This document shows positions 1 through 11,414 of a stretch of 64,000 nucleotides of DNA, piece after piece. Position 1 is the first letter of the stretch. Each line of letters begins with the position of its first letter. A program made the position numbers and the translations under genes. The notes beneath the pieces were generated by a model. It made no database searches. It worked only from the letters and a program-made list of their open reading frames with translations, and had not been told where the DNA came from. Origin of the DNA: Plazaster borealis (Eukaryota; Echinodermata; Asteroidea; Forcipulatida; Labidiasteridae); the NCBI GenBank assembly GCA_021014325.1, contig CM037463.1:21336026-21400025 (forward strand). The letters run 5' to 3'.

Positions 1-2461
1 TGGTTTTAATGAAGTTTCACTCTTTGACTGAGCAACATTTGAGTTGGATCATGACTTGTTTTTTCATTAAATATAATATTTCCTTTTTTTATATCAATGA
101 AAACACTCCCAATATAACCCCTACTTTCCTTCCCTTACCAGCATCATCAAGTAATACCATGGAGCAATGGACCATTGGTGCCCAGCTCTGAAACTAGAGT
201 AAAATTTTAGGGGGGGGCACAAGGGGGGTGCACCATTTTTACAAGGGGAGCACTTCTGGCCAAGTTTGCTTTTTTTCTTAAACAAGCCCCTTTCAGGGGT
301 CTTGTTATGACATTTACTATTTTGTATCAGTGCAAAAACAATTTACATTGTCTGTGTGTAAATGGAAAAATAGTTTTTAAAAGCGTTGAAATTATCACAT
401 TAAAATGTAACATTTTACTCTGGAAATTTTCAATTTCAGAAATCCAGATTTCAAATGGGGAGGGGGGTACCCGGATATCACACAAGCCCCCCCTCCCCCC
501 CCCTTAGTTGCGTCACTGATTGTTGCTAACCCAGTTTTGAAATTCCAAACACATCTTTTACAAGGAGGCGTATGCAGGGCTTGAAATTAACAATGGAACG
601 CAGGCCCGAGGCCAGTGATTTTAGCGTCGGGCCAGTAAACTCAAGACTGGACAAGCACGGCGGTCTTGTGTCTTCTTTCAATCGAATAAAATACATCATT
701 GTGTAATAATAATATCTATGTGAAAGAACAGAATCTAATATCTTTCAATTCTGTTGAAGCATTGAAGCACACTTACACGTAAAAATAAATAAGATAAATC
801 CACTCATTCAACTAACTTAGATCATGCTTAGCTTATGGTCTTGTAAACTAAATTCTGGTCTAGTGAACATTTTGAGCTACAAGCCCTGTGGTCTTGTGTT
901 GTCTAGATAGAAATACAGGTACCTCTGAATATCAGGTGTCAAAAGGGAGCGTATTGTCACTCAATAATGTACATGTACCAATCCCAACGCCAGACATTCA
1001 GATGTCAATAATAAGGTGGTTTGTGTTGTTCACCCATGCTGACATTACAAAACTACAGTAGTGAGAACTAAACAGAGAAGAAACCAGTAAGTTAATCTTT
1101 TTGACATGCAAAAAGTCCTAAGAAGGCAGCTGTGATTGATGTTGCAGTTCAGATTGACACCAGGAACCTAGCCCTAGATTGTGTTCCTTAGTCAATGTCC
1201 AACTACTTGATTGCACTCCATCAGCACTCCAGCAATAACAAACTTAATACCTCTTCAAGCTCCAACTAAAAGGTTGACCTAAGAAACAAGTCGGAAAGCT
1301 TGTGCAATTAATTCTGGACTCTGTCAACGCCCCCCCCCCCAACAATACCAAGTCAAGAGTTTGTTGCCACTGAAATTTAGTTTGCTTTTTGTATTTTTCA
1401 ATCACTTCATGATCAAAGATAACAAGCGGTGTAAGAAATGCAAATTTGTGGGTGTGATTTCTTTTTCTAAATCGATCCCTGTAACGAAGTGTTTTTACAC
1501 AGGTGGCTAATCAAACAAGTGGCAGTCATTAAAAATTTCAGGTCTAAGAGACATATGCTAACCATATCGGTCACTGAGCAGACAGACACTGCCTAAAACC
1601 TTTACCAGGATCTACATGGATGGTACAGGAAGAATCGATGTTGTTGCGGTACACAACAGTTTCGCTTCCTGCTGATTGGAACTTGGACATGATTATTTAA
1701 AAACATTCATCCATAAAATTCAATTTACTTGTTTCACTGAGGGTTTTCACCATCAGGGGAAGTGAGCACCAAGGCTATTGCAGCCTTCACAGGTGATGCT
1801 TTTAGACTAAAGAACCTGCAATTGCCAACCTGCCCTGAAAGCCTGTCATGTCATGGTTATATTAGTTTCCTGTTTTGATATTGATGTATAGATCAAATTT
1901 CTGCGCCCTACAGACTGTGTTACTGAAGCCTGTACTACCCTCCTCTTTCTTTCACCTCAAAGAAAGGATCCAACTGACCAATTTAATCAAATTAAATTCG
2001 GCCCTTTACAAGCTTGGATATTCAATAAATGCCGTCAGGATGGCTGGTTTAAATACCAGGCTTTATTCCTAAGCCACTGGATTTCTTGATGTCAACAATG
2101 GGAAATGAAGGTCTGATGTCATTGTCTAAGTCAAATTTATTTACTTTGATTTTCAGTCAGACTTTAGAAGTTTATAAAGACTCGGGTCCAGAAGTACAGC
2201 CTCATATACCAGAATACCAGGTTCCATTAAGCATTTAGGGTTTGATTGTTGGGATAACCCCAATTTTTACTTCTTTTTTTTTTTTTGGGGGGGGGAAACA
2301 AAACTGCCTTATTAAAATTGCCTTGAAATACAATCAACAAGAGCAAACTAAAAAAAAAATTTCAAATTGACAGCATTTTATAGCTGGGCACGTTACCCTT
2401 GATTGGTAGCTTGTCCAAAGTAAGGTTTTTGATTAACGATCATACTTTTTTAAAGACTAAC
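1..2461. other. Gene-poor left flank
   Basis: No convincing exon is seen on either strand. The stretch holds simple C- and G-runs (for example near 480-505, 1330 and 2285), AT-rich DNA and one dispersed repeat (572-895). Later exons of the minus-strand kinase-like gene at 2462-3219 should lie to the left, here or beyond the window edge, but I could not recognise one. Confidence 0.5.
572..895. repeat. Dispersed ~320-bp repeat with short inverted ends, copy 1
   Basis: The stretch begins GCAGGGCTTGAAATT and ends ACAAGCCCTG, so its ends are inverted. It contains GCCCGAGGCCAGTGATTTTA and CGGGCCAGTAAACTC. The same order of motifs recurs at 15919-16250 inside an intron of the integrase-like gene, with many differences. 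It is probably a non-autonomous transposon of unknown type. Confidence 0.6.
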
Positions 2462-3219
2462 CTCAAGGAAGATGCTTCTCTTTGCGCCACCTTGTGTAAA
2501 TCATTTCTTATATACTGGACATCTAATGCTGCCCTTTTAGCTAGATGTGAGTGCAGAATGTCCCAGCTTACATCACACGGCTGATTGGGTCGGACTCTGC
2601 GGCTACTGTTCTGACAAATGAAATGATCCAAACGTTTGAACTCTTGCTGGTTAGCCAAGTATTTCCCAACGACCTTCTGTCCATCCATCTCACCGTAGAA
2701 GACGCCTTTCTCCTTGGTGAAACCTGCTGTCTCCATATCCAGTGTGATGTTTCCAGCGTAAAATTTATCACAGAGTGAAGTGCCATAGCAGCCAGGGCAT
2801 TTCTCTTCTTGGAGGGCTGCCGGTGGTACCTTAGAAAACTGTCTCATCAGCGAAGGAGTCTTTCCAGAAGCTTGCAATGAATCAATATGTTCATCCTTCT
2901 TGGACACTTTCAAAGTTTGATTTTTTAAATTATTATCAGCTTCATACAACCGAGCATGTTCTAATAATTCTGCTCTGAATAAATTCAGATCCCTGCCAAC
3001 GTTTTTTCTTCCTTCACCTTCTTGCCTGGTATCAATGTTCCATGGGTCTAGTGAAGTCGGCAGGGCGTGGTTATGGGAGTCTTTCACCTCCCGCTCATAC
3101 GATCCAAAACTGACGCTGACAAACTGTACAGCAAGGAGACAGCATAGAAGAAGCCCTATCAGATGTGTGAGCTTCCTCCGTATCCGAAAAGTTAGCATCT
3201 TGTTATAGAGTCTGGTCAA
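2462..3219 (-). CDS. DIPK2-like divergent protein kinase, first coding exon (3' partial)
   Basis: The exon encodes about 252 residues. An N-terminal basic stretch is followed by a hydrophobic segment at about residues 18-37, as in a type II membrane protein or uncleaved signal anchor. A charged linker follows, then a Cys-rich block, CPGCYGTSLCDKFYAG, at about residue 140. That block and the downstream VVGKYLANQQEFKRLDHFIC match the layout of human DIPK2A/DIPK2B (KCPACFGT..C then VxLKxLxxQxEL..LDxxIC). These are divergent kinase-fold proteins of the Golgi and secretory route. The ATG at 3219 is the first Met after a good splice acceptor at 3285. The reading frame leaves the exon at a strong donor (GAG|GTTAGT, last exon base 2462). 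Only the pre-kinase and glycine-loop-like region lies here, and the catalytic half must be on exons to the left. The linker is longer than in the vertebrate proteins. Family assignment is by motif recall, not by a search. Confidence 0.7.
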
Positions 3220-3284
3220 AACATCATGCTTTGAACATCTGTGACATCAGAGAGCTTCAGGGAAGTGTTGGGTCAAGGTGAATT
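3220..3284 (-). other. 5' UTR segment and splice acceptor of the DIPK2-like gene
   Basis: On the minus strand a pyrimidine-rich tract ends TTTTTCTAG at 3285. The 65 bases from there to the ATG have no in-frame start. This looks like the beginning of the second exon of the gene, with the first exon non-coding and upstream. Confidence 0.5.
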
Positions 3285-3540
3285 CTAGAAAAATGAAAAG
3301 GATTGTTTAAAAGTTTAGAGTTGCATGCTGAACATGTCTGGCACCTTGTGAATTTTGTAGATTGGTATTAAGAATCATCCAGAATGTTTTTCAAGTTTAC
3401 TTTCATCTTCTTCTTTTTAGGGCTTCGGCCGAACACCTCCTTGATCATGTTCTGGGGTTTTTTCGTTTTTGTTTTTTAGGGTGCAGAAATAATGTACATA
3501 ACTGGGCTCAAAGCTGTTAAACAGAAACACTTGCTCAAAG

Positions 3541-3735
3541 ACACAGGACACCTTTGGTAATTGTCAAAGACCAGTCTTCTCACTTGGTGTATCTCAACAT
3601 ATGCACAAAATAACAAACCTGTGAAAATTTGAACTCAATTGGTCATCGAAGTTGCGAGATAATAATGGAAGAAAAAACACCCTTGTCACACGAAGTTGTG
3701 TGCTTTCAGATGCTTGATTTTGAGACCTCACGCGT
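3541..3735. mobile_element. Fragment of TTAA-type MITE (GTCAAAGACCAG family)
   Basis: The sequence carries the family terminus CACCTTTGGTAATTGTCAAA and the internal marks CACTTGGTGTATC and TCAATTGGTCATCGAAGTTG, shared with intact copies at 15271-15656, 18477-18835 and 19116-19478. The other end is lost. Confidence 0.75.
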
Positions 3736-6700
3736 GAGGTCTCGAAATGAATACATTTATTTGCTGCCGTATCAGTGTAGCACAGAAGTTGGCATGAGTA
3801 TTTTTCAACATCAAATTGTTACACACGAATCATTTAATGACAAATGGTGCATTATTAAAAATGAAGATTATAAAAATCGCTGCTTGATCTTTCTATTCCA
3901 AATTTCCAGAGACAAGGAAACATCTTGGGTGTGTGCATTGTATTGTATTTGGTTGAATTTCCTGTGTTTTCGATATTGATTTTTTAACTATTTATTTATT
4001 TGGATCTTTGTCTTTCCTGGGTCTAGATTAATTTCAGCATGTGGATGCAACTTGAACAAACATACTGAAATCCTTGAAGAGCTGAAATTTAAACTATGAT
4101 AATATTTACATTTGAACAGTAGAGAATAGGCCTAGTAGAGAACCCCATGGGTTAACCAGAGGTATAAAAAACTGCTATTTTTTTATGTGTCTCCCAAATA
4201 ACAATTTTCAAGGATGTCAAAATAACACTGAACCACAAGAAATAATAACAGCGTAAAACTCATGTGAATACGATTTTGTTGGAGGTGTTGGGGGTTTATA
4301 CACCAGACAGAAACTAGACTGTTTGTTTTGGGTACCTGCATGGTTATCAGGCCTCGAAGGGAAGTGACTCAAACAAAATTGAACTTCCTGATCTGTGGGT
4401 GATAGTTTTCCCAGACAATACATGGAGTACATCAAAGGAAAGCATCTACGGACATGCAGGGGTTGTCTGATCTGAGAAATCAGTTGAGACTTCGCGTTTT
4501 TAAAAGAATCTGGCGACCATGCTTAATGGGACGGTACACTATTTGTTTTCCGAAGAATACAGTTTTAATCCTAGTTTCCAAGAAACATACCCTCACAATA
4601 AGCTATGAACAATTCATTGATACACAGTTTGAAGAAGTCTATTTCATAAGGTATTGTTTTTGTACAAAATAATAATGTCCTTTACCTGTGGAAAAAGTTT
4701 GATTAGGTTCAATCCAGAAAATCACTCATTATAAAGTTCATAATCATACCAGTACCAATCCTCCAGAGAAAATGTTCGTCTTAAATACAGTAATAATCAA
4801 GAAAACAGCATTTGAAGACCCCACAAATCACTTGCCTTTTTCAACTGCTGCAATTGAAATAAGCCAGACAAACAATTAATTATGTGACAGACCTTCAAAA
4901 CAGGGATAATTCGTAGATTTTGTTGATCTTCCTTAAATCCATTTTACGATGCCCGTCAAATTAGTACGCCGCCTTTAGCAATAGGTGGTCACCAATTTGT
5001 GCAGCAGGTATTGTCCCTGGAAATCATGCTTGTTGCTTTTGTTCAATTGATAAAATGGTTGTAAACTATCCAGCTTATGCGCGTTAGGTACAACTGTACG
5101 CCTAGCTGCACCCCTACACCTCGCCAATTGTAGGTATTTTCTTATAAAGGAAATCTACTCCGGCAAACAGTTTAGATGTAAATACTGCAGGAATGCTAAT
5201 CTTTCAGAACATTACTGGTAAATTTAGGACTCTGAATAGTTGCTTTACAGGAGAATGCATAATAGTGAACAAACATCAAGATGCTAAAAGAGGAATGGTA
5301 CAAAAACATCCTCAAAGTTCTTCCACCTGATTTGTATACAACAAAATACTGCATCGTGAATGGATCACCAACCTGCTGTATATCTGTTTCAAAACCAAGG
5401 AAAAGCCGAGTGCAATGATACTCCAGTCAAAAAGAAAAACTTATAAAGAAAACACATTCAAATATGCTGAAATATTATAAGTGTCGGGGTTTTCAAGGAA
5501 CTAAAGCTCTTTTCACCTGACAGAAAAAGAAAATAAATTCAGTCCAGCAGGACCAGTTGGCTTGTCATTTCACTAATCTGTCAAGTTTTTCAATCATCCA
5601 TTCTTTATAATTCAATAGGGATGCTTTTCAACACTAGCGAACCGGATTACCTAAGACTGAAGTTTGACTAATCCTCAGGTCCTTTAACTAGCATTTGGCA
5701 AGCGGACCAATGTTTACAGGAAAACGCAGACAGGGTGTCTAATCATTACAATGTACATTTACTACTTCTATAATTCGTAAATTTCGATTTAGTAGTTACA
5801 AATATTTTACAATGTGAGCATTGTAATCTTCATAAAATGAAAAAATAAAATGTCTTTGTAGATAGTAGGCCTACCTACTCACAATGACAAATTACTGCTT
5901 TACAGCTCACTTAAAAGGACAAGCTTTTCCCACTATGCGCTCCTTTTAAAAATTTGCTTATAAAATAAATATTTATATCAAACAAATTTTCAGGGTCACT
6001 TAACATTCTTTTGTGGTTTTCCCTGGTGCGCTATCTGGACCTCTGGCAAGTTTGATATCCGCCTTATCATCATTGACCATTGCTATAGAAACTCCCACAA
6101 AGCCCATTTGTATCAACAAAGGAAGGTGATAAACTATAGATTCCCTAAATGGTACTGTTTACATTACTGATGACCATGATAACTGGTGCAGTATGACATT
6201 TTGTTTTTCCAAAAGGCTGGCCATGACTGAGTATCCAGACATTGATGTACATAATAATATACATCCACCTATTATTCCCCACTAATGGGTGGTGGGGTCT
6301 AGCAACAGCTAGCTATAAGCTTTAGGTTTTTTTATTTATGGCAACTAAAAAAATGAACTGACAAGCTGCAAATCTTCAGTCGAAAATGACTGTTAACCCT
6401 TAACATATCCTCCCTCCCACGAGGATGAACAATCTCAACGATTGTTTCAAGAACACGGTCACATAAAAAATAAACAGGACAAACAATTTATGTACCTGAA
6501 TTTTATAACATTATTTGTATTATCAGAACAGTTTGTATTTCTTTGGAAAATGCTTGAACAGTAAATCCCCCACTGCTTGAAAAAAACTTATTGGTTTATG
6601 GCAAAACACCGTTTGGTAGATTTGAGGAATGTTTTCAAGTGGTTGGTGCCAAAAAGAAGGTAATTAGTTTGTGACGGCAGTGGGGTTCCATAAACACACA

Positions 6701-7900
6701 CCAGCTGAAAAATTGTGTTTTAACAAGTTTTGTTATCAGGGTTCGACAATACCATATACTGATGGCTCCGCCTCTCTTGGTATAAAGTACTGCCATACAT
6801 CTGGCCAGAGTGTTTTAAGTACTGATTACCAACTGTAATTGCTGGATTTATCTTGCTTTTCTGTCGATTTGTGTAATCACAACTCGTTATCTTCCATTGG
6901 ACAACAAGAATTTTGATTTATTTCCAGGTGCTGCCTGACATAAAGTTACCAACACAATCAACATTTTATTTAAATATATATAGGCCCACTCCACATACAT
7001 AATGTTCAATTTATATTCATTGATTCAGAAATGAAATTGTCTTATTCATATCTAACTTTACAATATAAGCCTATAGGCCTATATGTGAACCATAGGCAAT
7101 GAAGGGTGTAAAAAGAATTTTTGAAATACAATTGCAAACTTCAAGTGAGCTTTTCTTCAAAGGGAAAGCAAGATTTTAGATGAAATTTGGTTGGGGTTTT
7201 TTCCTTCAAGTTTTGCAGTTGTTTTTGGTTTTTCCTTCATGTTTTTATACATCTCTTAATGTCAGTTTACTACCTCCATGATTGAATAAACAGTTAGGCC
7301 TAACACTCATGAACATTCATTTGAAGTGGTTACAATTCAACACAAGGTTGGGGAGTCAACTATTTTCCAATCTTAACTGGCGTAAGATCGAGGACAAACC
7401 CTAAAAATTTAATTTGTAAAACATACGTTAAATCGATCAAATCTAGTGATATGATCTTGTTGAACTTAAGTTGATTGATCGGCCCATTGAAATTGCGTTC
7501 AATAACACATTCAACCTGCTACATTCCTCACCAAAAGTTAACAAAACCCACATGACAAAAATGAATCTATAAAGTGGTATAACTGTCCACGTTCAACAAA
7601 CGACAAGGGTAGGCCCCGGACAAGGTTGAACGAAACGTATTCAATGTCACAAACACCATACGGTTCGCATTGTCGAGCTTGGTAAACGAATAATTGAGGG
7701 GCATACACTGTATTTTGTAGACTGTAGTTATAGCTGCCATCAAACTTTAGCTAAGTTGAGAAGCATTTCGAGTAAGAACTGTCTCTCCGAAACGTTTATA
7801 GTTATAGCATGCATTAGATCTAGGCCTGCTGCCAACCAAATAAAAACATAAATCAGGAAGAGGTAAAGTTCATGTACCATTCCCAAGATAAGTGACTTAC
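3736..7900. other. No gene recognised (probable first intron of the DIPK2-like gene)
   Basis: AT-rich DNA with many stops in all frames. There are scattered short open frames with no family likeness. If the exon at 7901 belongs to the kinase-like gene, all of this is its first intron. Confidence 0.45.
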
Positions 7901-8260
7901 CATCTGACAATGTGAAAACGATATTGCAATGTTGTCTTCGGAACACTTGTTTTTAAATTTTCCCAGCAACCGTATTAAGCACGTGTTTGTATGCTGTCTA
8001 CATGGTCTAGCTCGACCTACATGCCCTGGAATTGTGTACATTACTTGCGTTGGAAACTAACCCACACTACAATGAACGGCTAACACACGAACTTGCCACA
8101 GTCTACCTTCGTGTCTGTGTGTTTATCACGTGCGCATAGATAAATGCATGCAAAAGTTTTGGCGTTTCAACTATCAGTCATTGCTGTCGTCCAATAGAAA
8201 TAAAGAACTAATAAAATAGGCGTGTGCTACATATCGCTTGGCCAATAGGAGGGCCTCGTT
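7901..8260 (-). promoter_or_regulatory. Candidate first non-coding exon and CCAAT promoter of the DIPK2-like gene
   Basis: On the minus strand a consensus donor (GATG|GTAAGT, last exon base 7901) ends a stretch with no clear coding. Upstream of it are two ATTGG (inverted CCAAT) boxes near 8193 and 8240. Splicing from 7901 to the acceptor at 3284 would give a normal 5' UTR ahead of the ATG at 3219. There is no transcript evidence, and the pairing is inferred from splice signals only. Confidence 0.35.
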
Positions 8261-10726
8261 GGTCAACATAAATTTTGATCACTTTTGCATGGTTGTTTGG
8301 TTATCGTCTGCTAATTTGAGAATAATGTTCTATGTACCCCGTCCCCCAAGGTTAAAAAGACAACCAGGTAGGACTAGAAGTTTCTTATAAACTTGTCACA
8401 GAGTGGGATGTTCAAAATTATGGGTATTTTAAAAGCATTCTTTTCTTCTTCATCCTGAATGTTTTGAAAGGGTTTTTTGTACTGGTAGGATGTTGAAAGG
8501 ATTCGTTATTGACATAAACGTTTTCTGGTTTACAAACCTTGAAAATCTGCACTTGAAAGTGTTTTCAAGTTGTTGCACTCGAACAACAATGCCCGATGAC
8601 CCTAAGGTTCAGATCTTGTAGAAGATAACTCTGCCATCTGAATTGGTTCCGCAAGGAGGTTATCTCCAAACAAACTTGGGTGCGTCTTGTACGCATGAAA
8701 CCCGCGATAAAAGCATGCAAGCGTCGCATTATGATTGAAACATCGCAATGGTGGGGTGGAGTAATTATTGCAACTCAGTTTGGGGGTTGTTCAAAACCGT
8801 GTGCCGTGACTTAAGTGTTTCTTTACTTTTAGGATTTTATTGAGCGTTTGTATGATGTAGACAATTCCATTTGTCCATTACAATGTTAGCTCAGAGTCTA
8901 AAAAAATGTATCCATGTAAGGGATTATCCAGATAATCCCTCGTTAATCCGATTGGGTTTATATTCTGTTTGAGTGAGAGTGGGGGTGTTACGAGTTCTTG
9001 TTTTTTTCAAACCAACAGTCAATCTATACGAAGATGATTGATTTTCTTCCTTGCTTGGGAAAGCGTTGTCTGTTTTGCATTGCAAACCGGAAGATTTTTG
9101 TTTTCGTTTTGTCAGACCATAATGACTCGTCAGGGCGCTTTTTTGGCAACAATCCAGCTTAGGCAAAGGATCCCAATTTAGTTCCTAGACTATCATCAAA
9201 GTCTATAGTGGTCCTAAATTAAGATATGAACGGTCTTCACTTAAAGATTATGATAAATGGTTTGTGCTTATCGCAGGTTTGTGCTTATCGCAGGAAATTC
9301 ATTCAAACCCTCCATATTTTTTTTTAACAAACATCAAAAGCTGTGAAGGAAAAATTTATCTCATTTGGTGGTGACGTTTACGAAAAAATACTGAATATGT
9401 ATGTTTTGTTACGAAATCTGTGCATCATCGGTCATAAACGTATCAACGTCTGCCAACCGACTTTTGAAAAGAAATCGAGTGTTCGATTTCTCTCCCTTGG
9501 CAGCGTTTCTGGAAGAAAGCTTTAAACTCTTCCAATCACATTGACATTACAGTCAGATGAATCAAAGAGTTTATCATTGAAATCTGATGACTAAACAGAG
9601 ACAAGAATGCAACGTACAAAAGAACAGATTAATTTCAACTTTGTTCCTACCTTTGTTGGAGATAAAACGAACGGGATAACGAGTATCTTCGAGCAACTGT
9701 GGACAAACTGCAGACACGTTTTCCAGTATTGTGAAGGATACCATTCTCTGCTCACAGCTATAAACCAGGAGTATACATGTATAAATGTCTCAATTCATTG
9801 CGGCTGGATAAAAGATCTAGAAGTCAAAAAGTACTTGCACAACATGTTTGTTATTGACCACATCTGGTGTAGGTCTCTCACATTTCCTATCGGCTGGTAA
9901 TTCATCACAACTGCAGACCGCGAAATGATCAAACACCCAAGTGATCGAACACGAGACACCGAACAAAGTGATCGAAAGAGGAGTTGTCAAATTCCTTCCT
10001 GTCGGTGTTTTACAGAGAGCAACAAAAAGATCTCCCCCTCATATTTGCTCCATTCAGTATTATAGAGGAGACCATCCTCTGTGTGTGGAGACCCACAGTT
10101 GCTTGGGGTTTGGGGAAGAACAAAAAGTAAACCAATACCCCTGTGTCTACGTGATGATATGACACCAGACATTGGGTTAGCACTTCATTCGGACGTGCAA
10201 GCGATGATAAAAGCTTTATACTTTAATCTCCAGCGAAGTGATGTCACTGGACCGGTTCTGGGATTGTCTGGGAGAGAGCTTTTGTTCACCCCCTAAGACC
10301 ACCATGGGAGGATGCTGTGGTGGGGACTGACAGTACAAGAAGAGAAGTGAGCGGGGATTGGATGAAGCCATAAAACTTTCTGGGCACTCCTCTTTGTATT
10401 GTCATTACGTTTGGTGAATAGCGGTGCCCCTTTCGCCAGGCCAGCTATAGAGTTTGAGTCTTAAATTGGTGTTGGGCCCCCGAGTCACGTCAAAGAACTT
10501 TTTTCTTCTTTCTATCCGGGGCGAGGGGAAGGTAAACTATCATATTCAAAAGTATGACATCTTCCTTCAGGGGAAATCATTAAAATATATGTTTGAGGGT
10601 AGGCCTTTTTGCAAGATTCGCTTTGAATGCCCTTGTAGAGCAAGACTGTGTTTCAATCAAACAACTCAAAAAATGGAAAAATGGACGAGCAACTCGTCAT
10701 CACAGCTGACCGATTGAGGGCAGTCT
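8261..10726. other. Intergenic, no gene recognised
   Basis: Short open frames at 8924-9166 (minus), 9607-9900 and 9941-10296 (plus) have no motif, no splice context and no repeat in the window. I see no RNA gene. Confidence 0.45.
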
Positions 10727-10730
10727 TTAA

Positions 10731-11105
10731 AGGGTGTGTACAACATTGGTAAGAATACAAATATAAATGCTCACAGATTTGCACAAAACTCACATGGTAT
10801 AAAGATGGTCATGGTAGAAAACTTCCCTTGAAATAATTTTGCTTGAAATGCCATAGTTTTTACGAAATGAGTAAAATTATAGTATTTATCCTGCAGGATA
10901 AATTCCGATGTTTGAAAAAAAGTTAAAACACATAAGGGGGTTTTTCACTGTTTTCTCATGACTCCGAAGACTGATTTAGCTTAAACTTTCACAGGTGTGT
11001 TATTTCATGTATATGTTGGGTCACATCATGGAGGAATAAATTCCTCCATGGTCACATCGAGTTTGGATACAGGTCTTTGGCAATTACCAATGTTGTACAC
11101 ACCCT
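10731..11105. mobile_element. Full-length TTAA-flanked MITE (375 bp)
   Basis: TTAA at 10727-10730 and 11106-11109 flanks terminal inverted repeats AGGGTGTGTACAACATTGG and CCAATGTTGTACACACCCT. A 4-bp TTAA duplication with short inverted ends is typical of piggyBac-mobilised non-autonomous elements. A related copy lies at 35865-36210. Confidence 0.85.
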
Positions 11106-11260
11106 TTAATAGCTATAAAACCAAACAGAGTCGCACAGTTTTTTGTAAACTTTAAGAGAGTTGCCTCATCTGAGCTTCTAGCTAGCCCTATGAAAGACAT
11201 GTTCTTCTGTTTTCTTTGTACAATGACATGGAAAGCCAATTCTATGATACAAAAGACTCA

Positions 11261-11414
11261 GCTATCCGACGTGCTCAGCTATCCGGGTGACCAAATACGG
11301 TAACATTACGTCAATCATGTCATGCCTGCGCAGTGGCAAGCGTAATTAGTCCATTTTAGTGCCGTGCTCTCCCCCGTGCTCTACTAGAACTCTACTCGAC
11401 CCTCGATCTCTGTC
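11261..11414 (+). promoter_or_regulatory. Putative promoter/5' UTR of the integrase-like gene
   Basis: This is the stretch between the preceding MITE and the ATG at 11415. It is locally GC-richer than its flanks, with the ATG in good context (TCTGTCATGGCGG) and no upstream ATG in the last 40 bases. No TATA box is obvious. Confidence 0.35.

Noticed and set aside
9607..10296. Three short plus-strand open frames as exons of a gene
   Set aside because: Frames are not linked by plausible splice sites and show no family motif.
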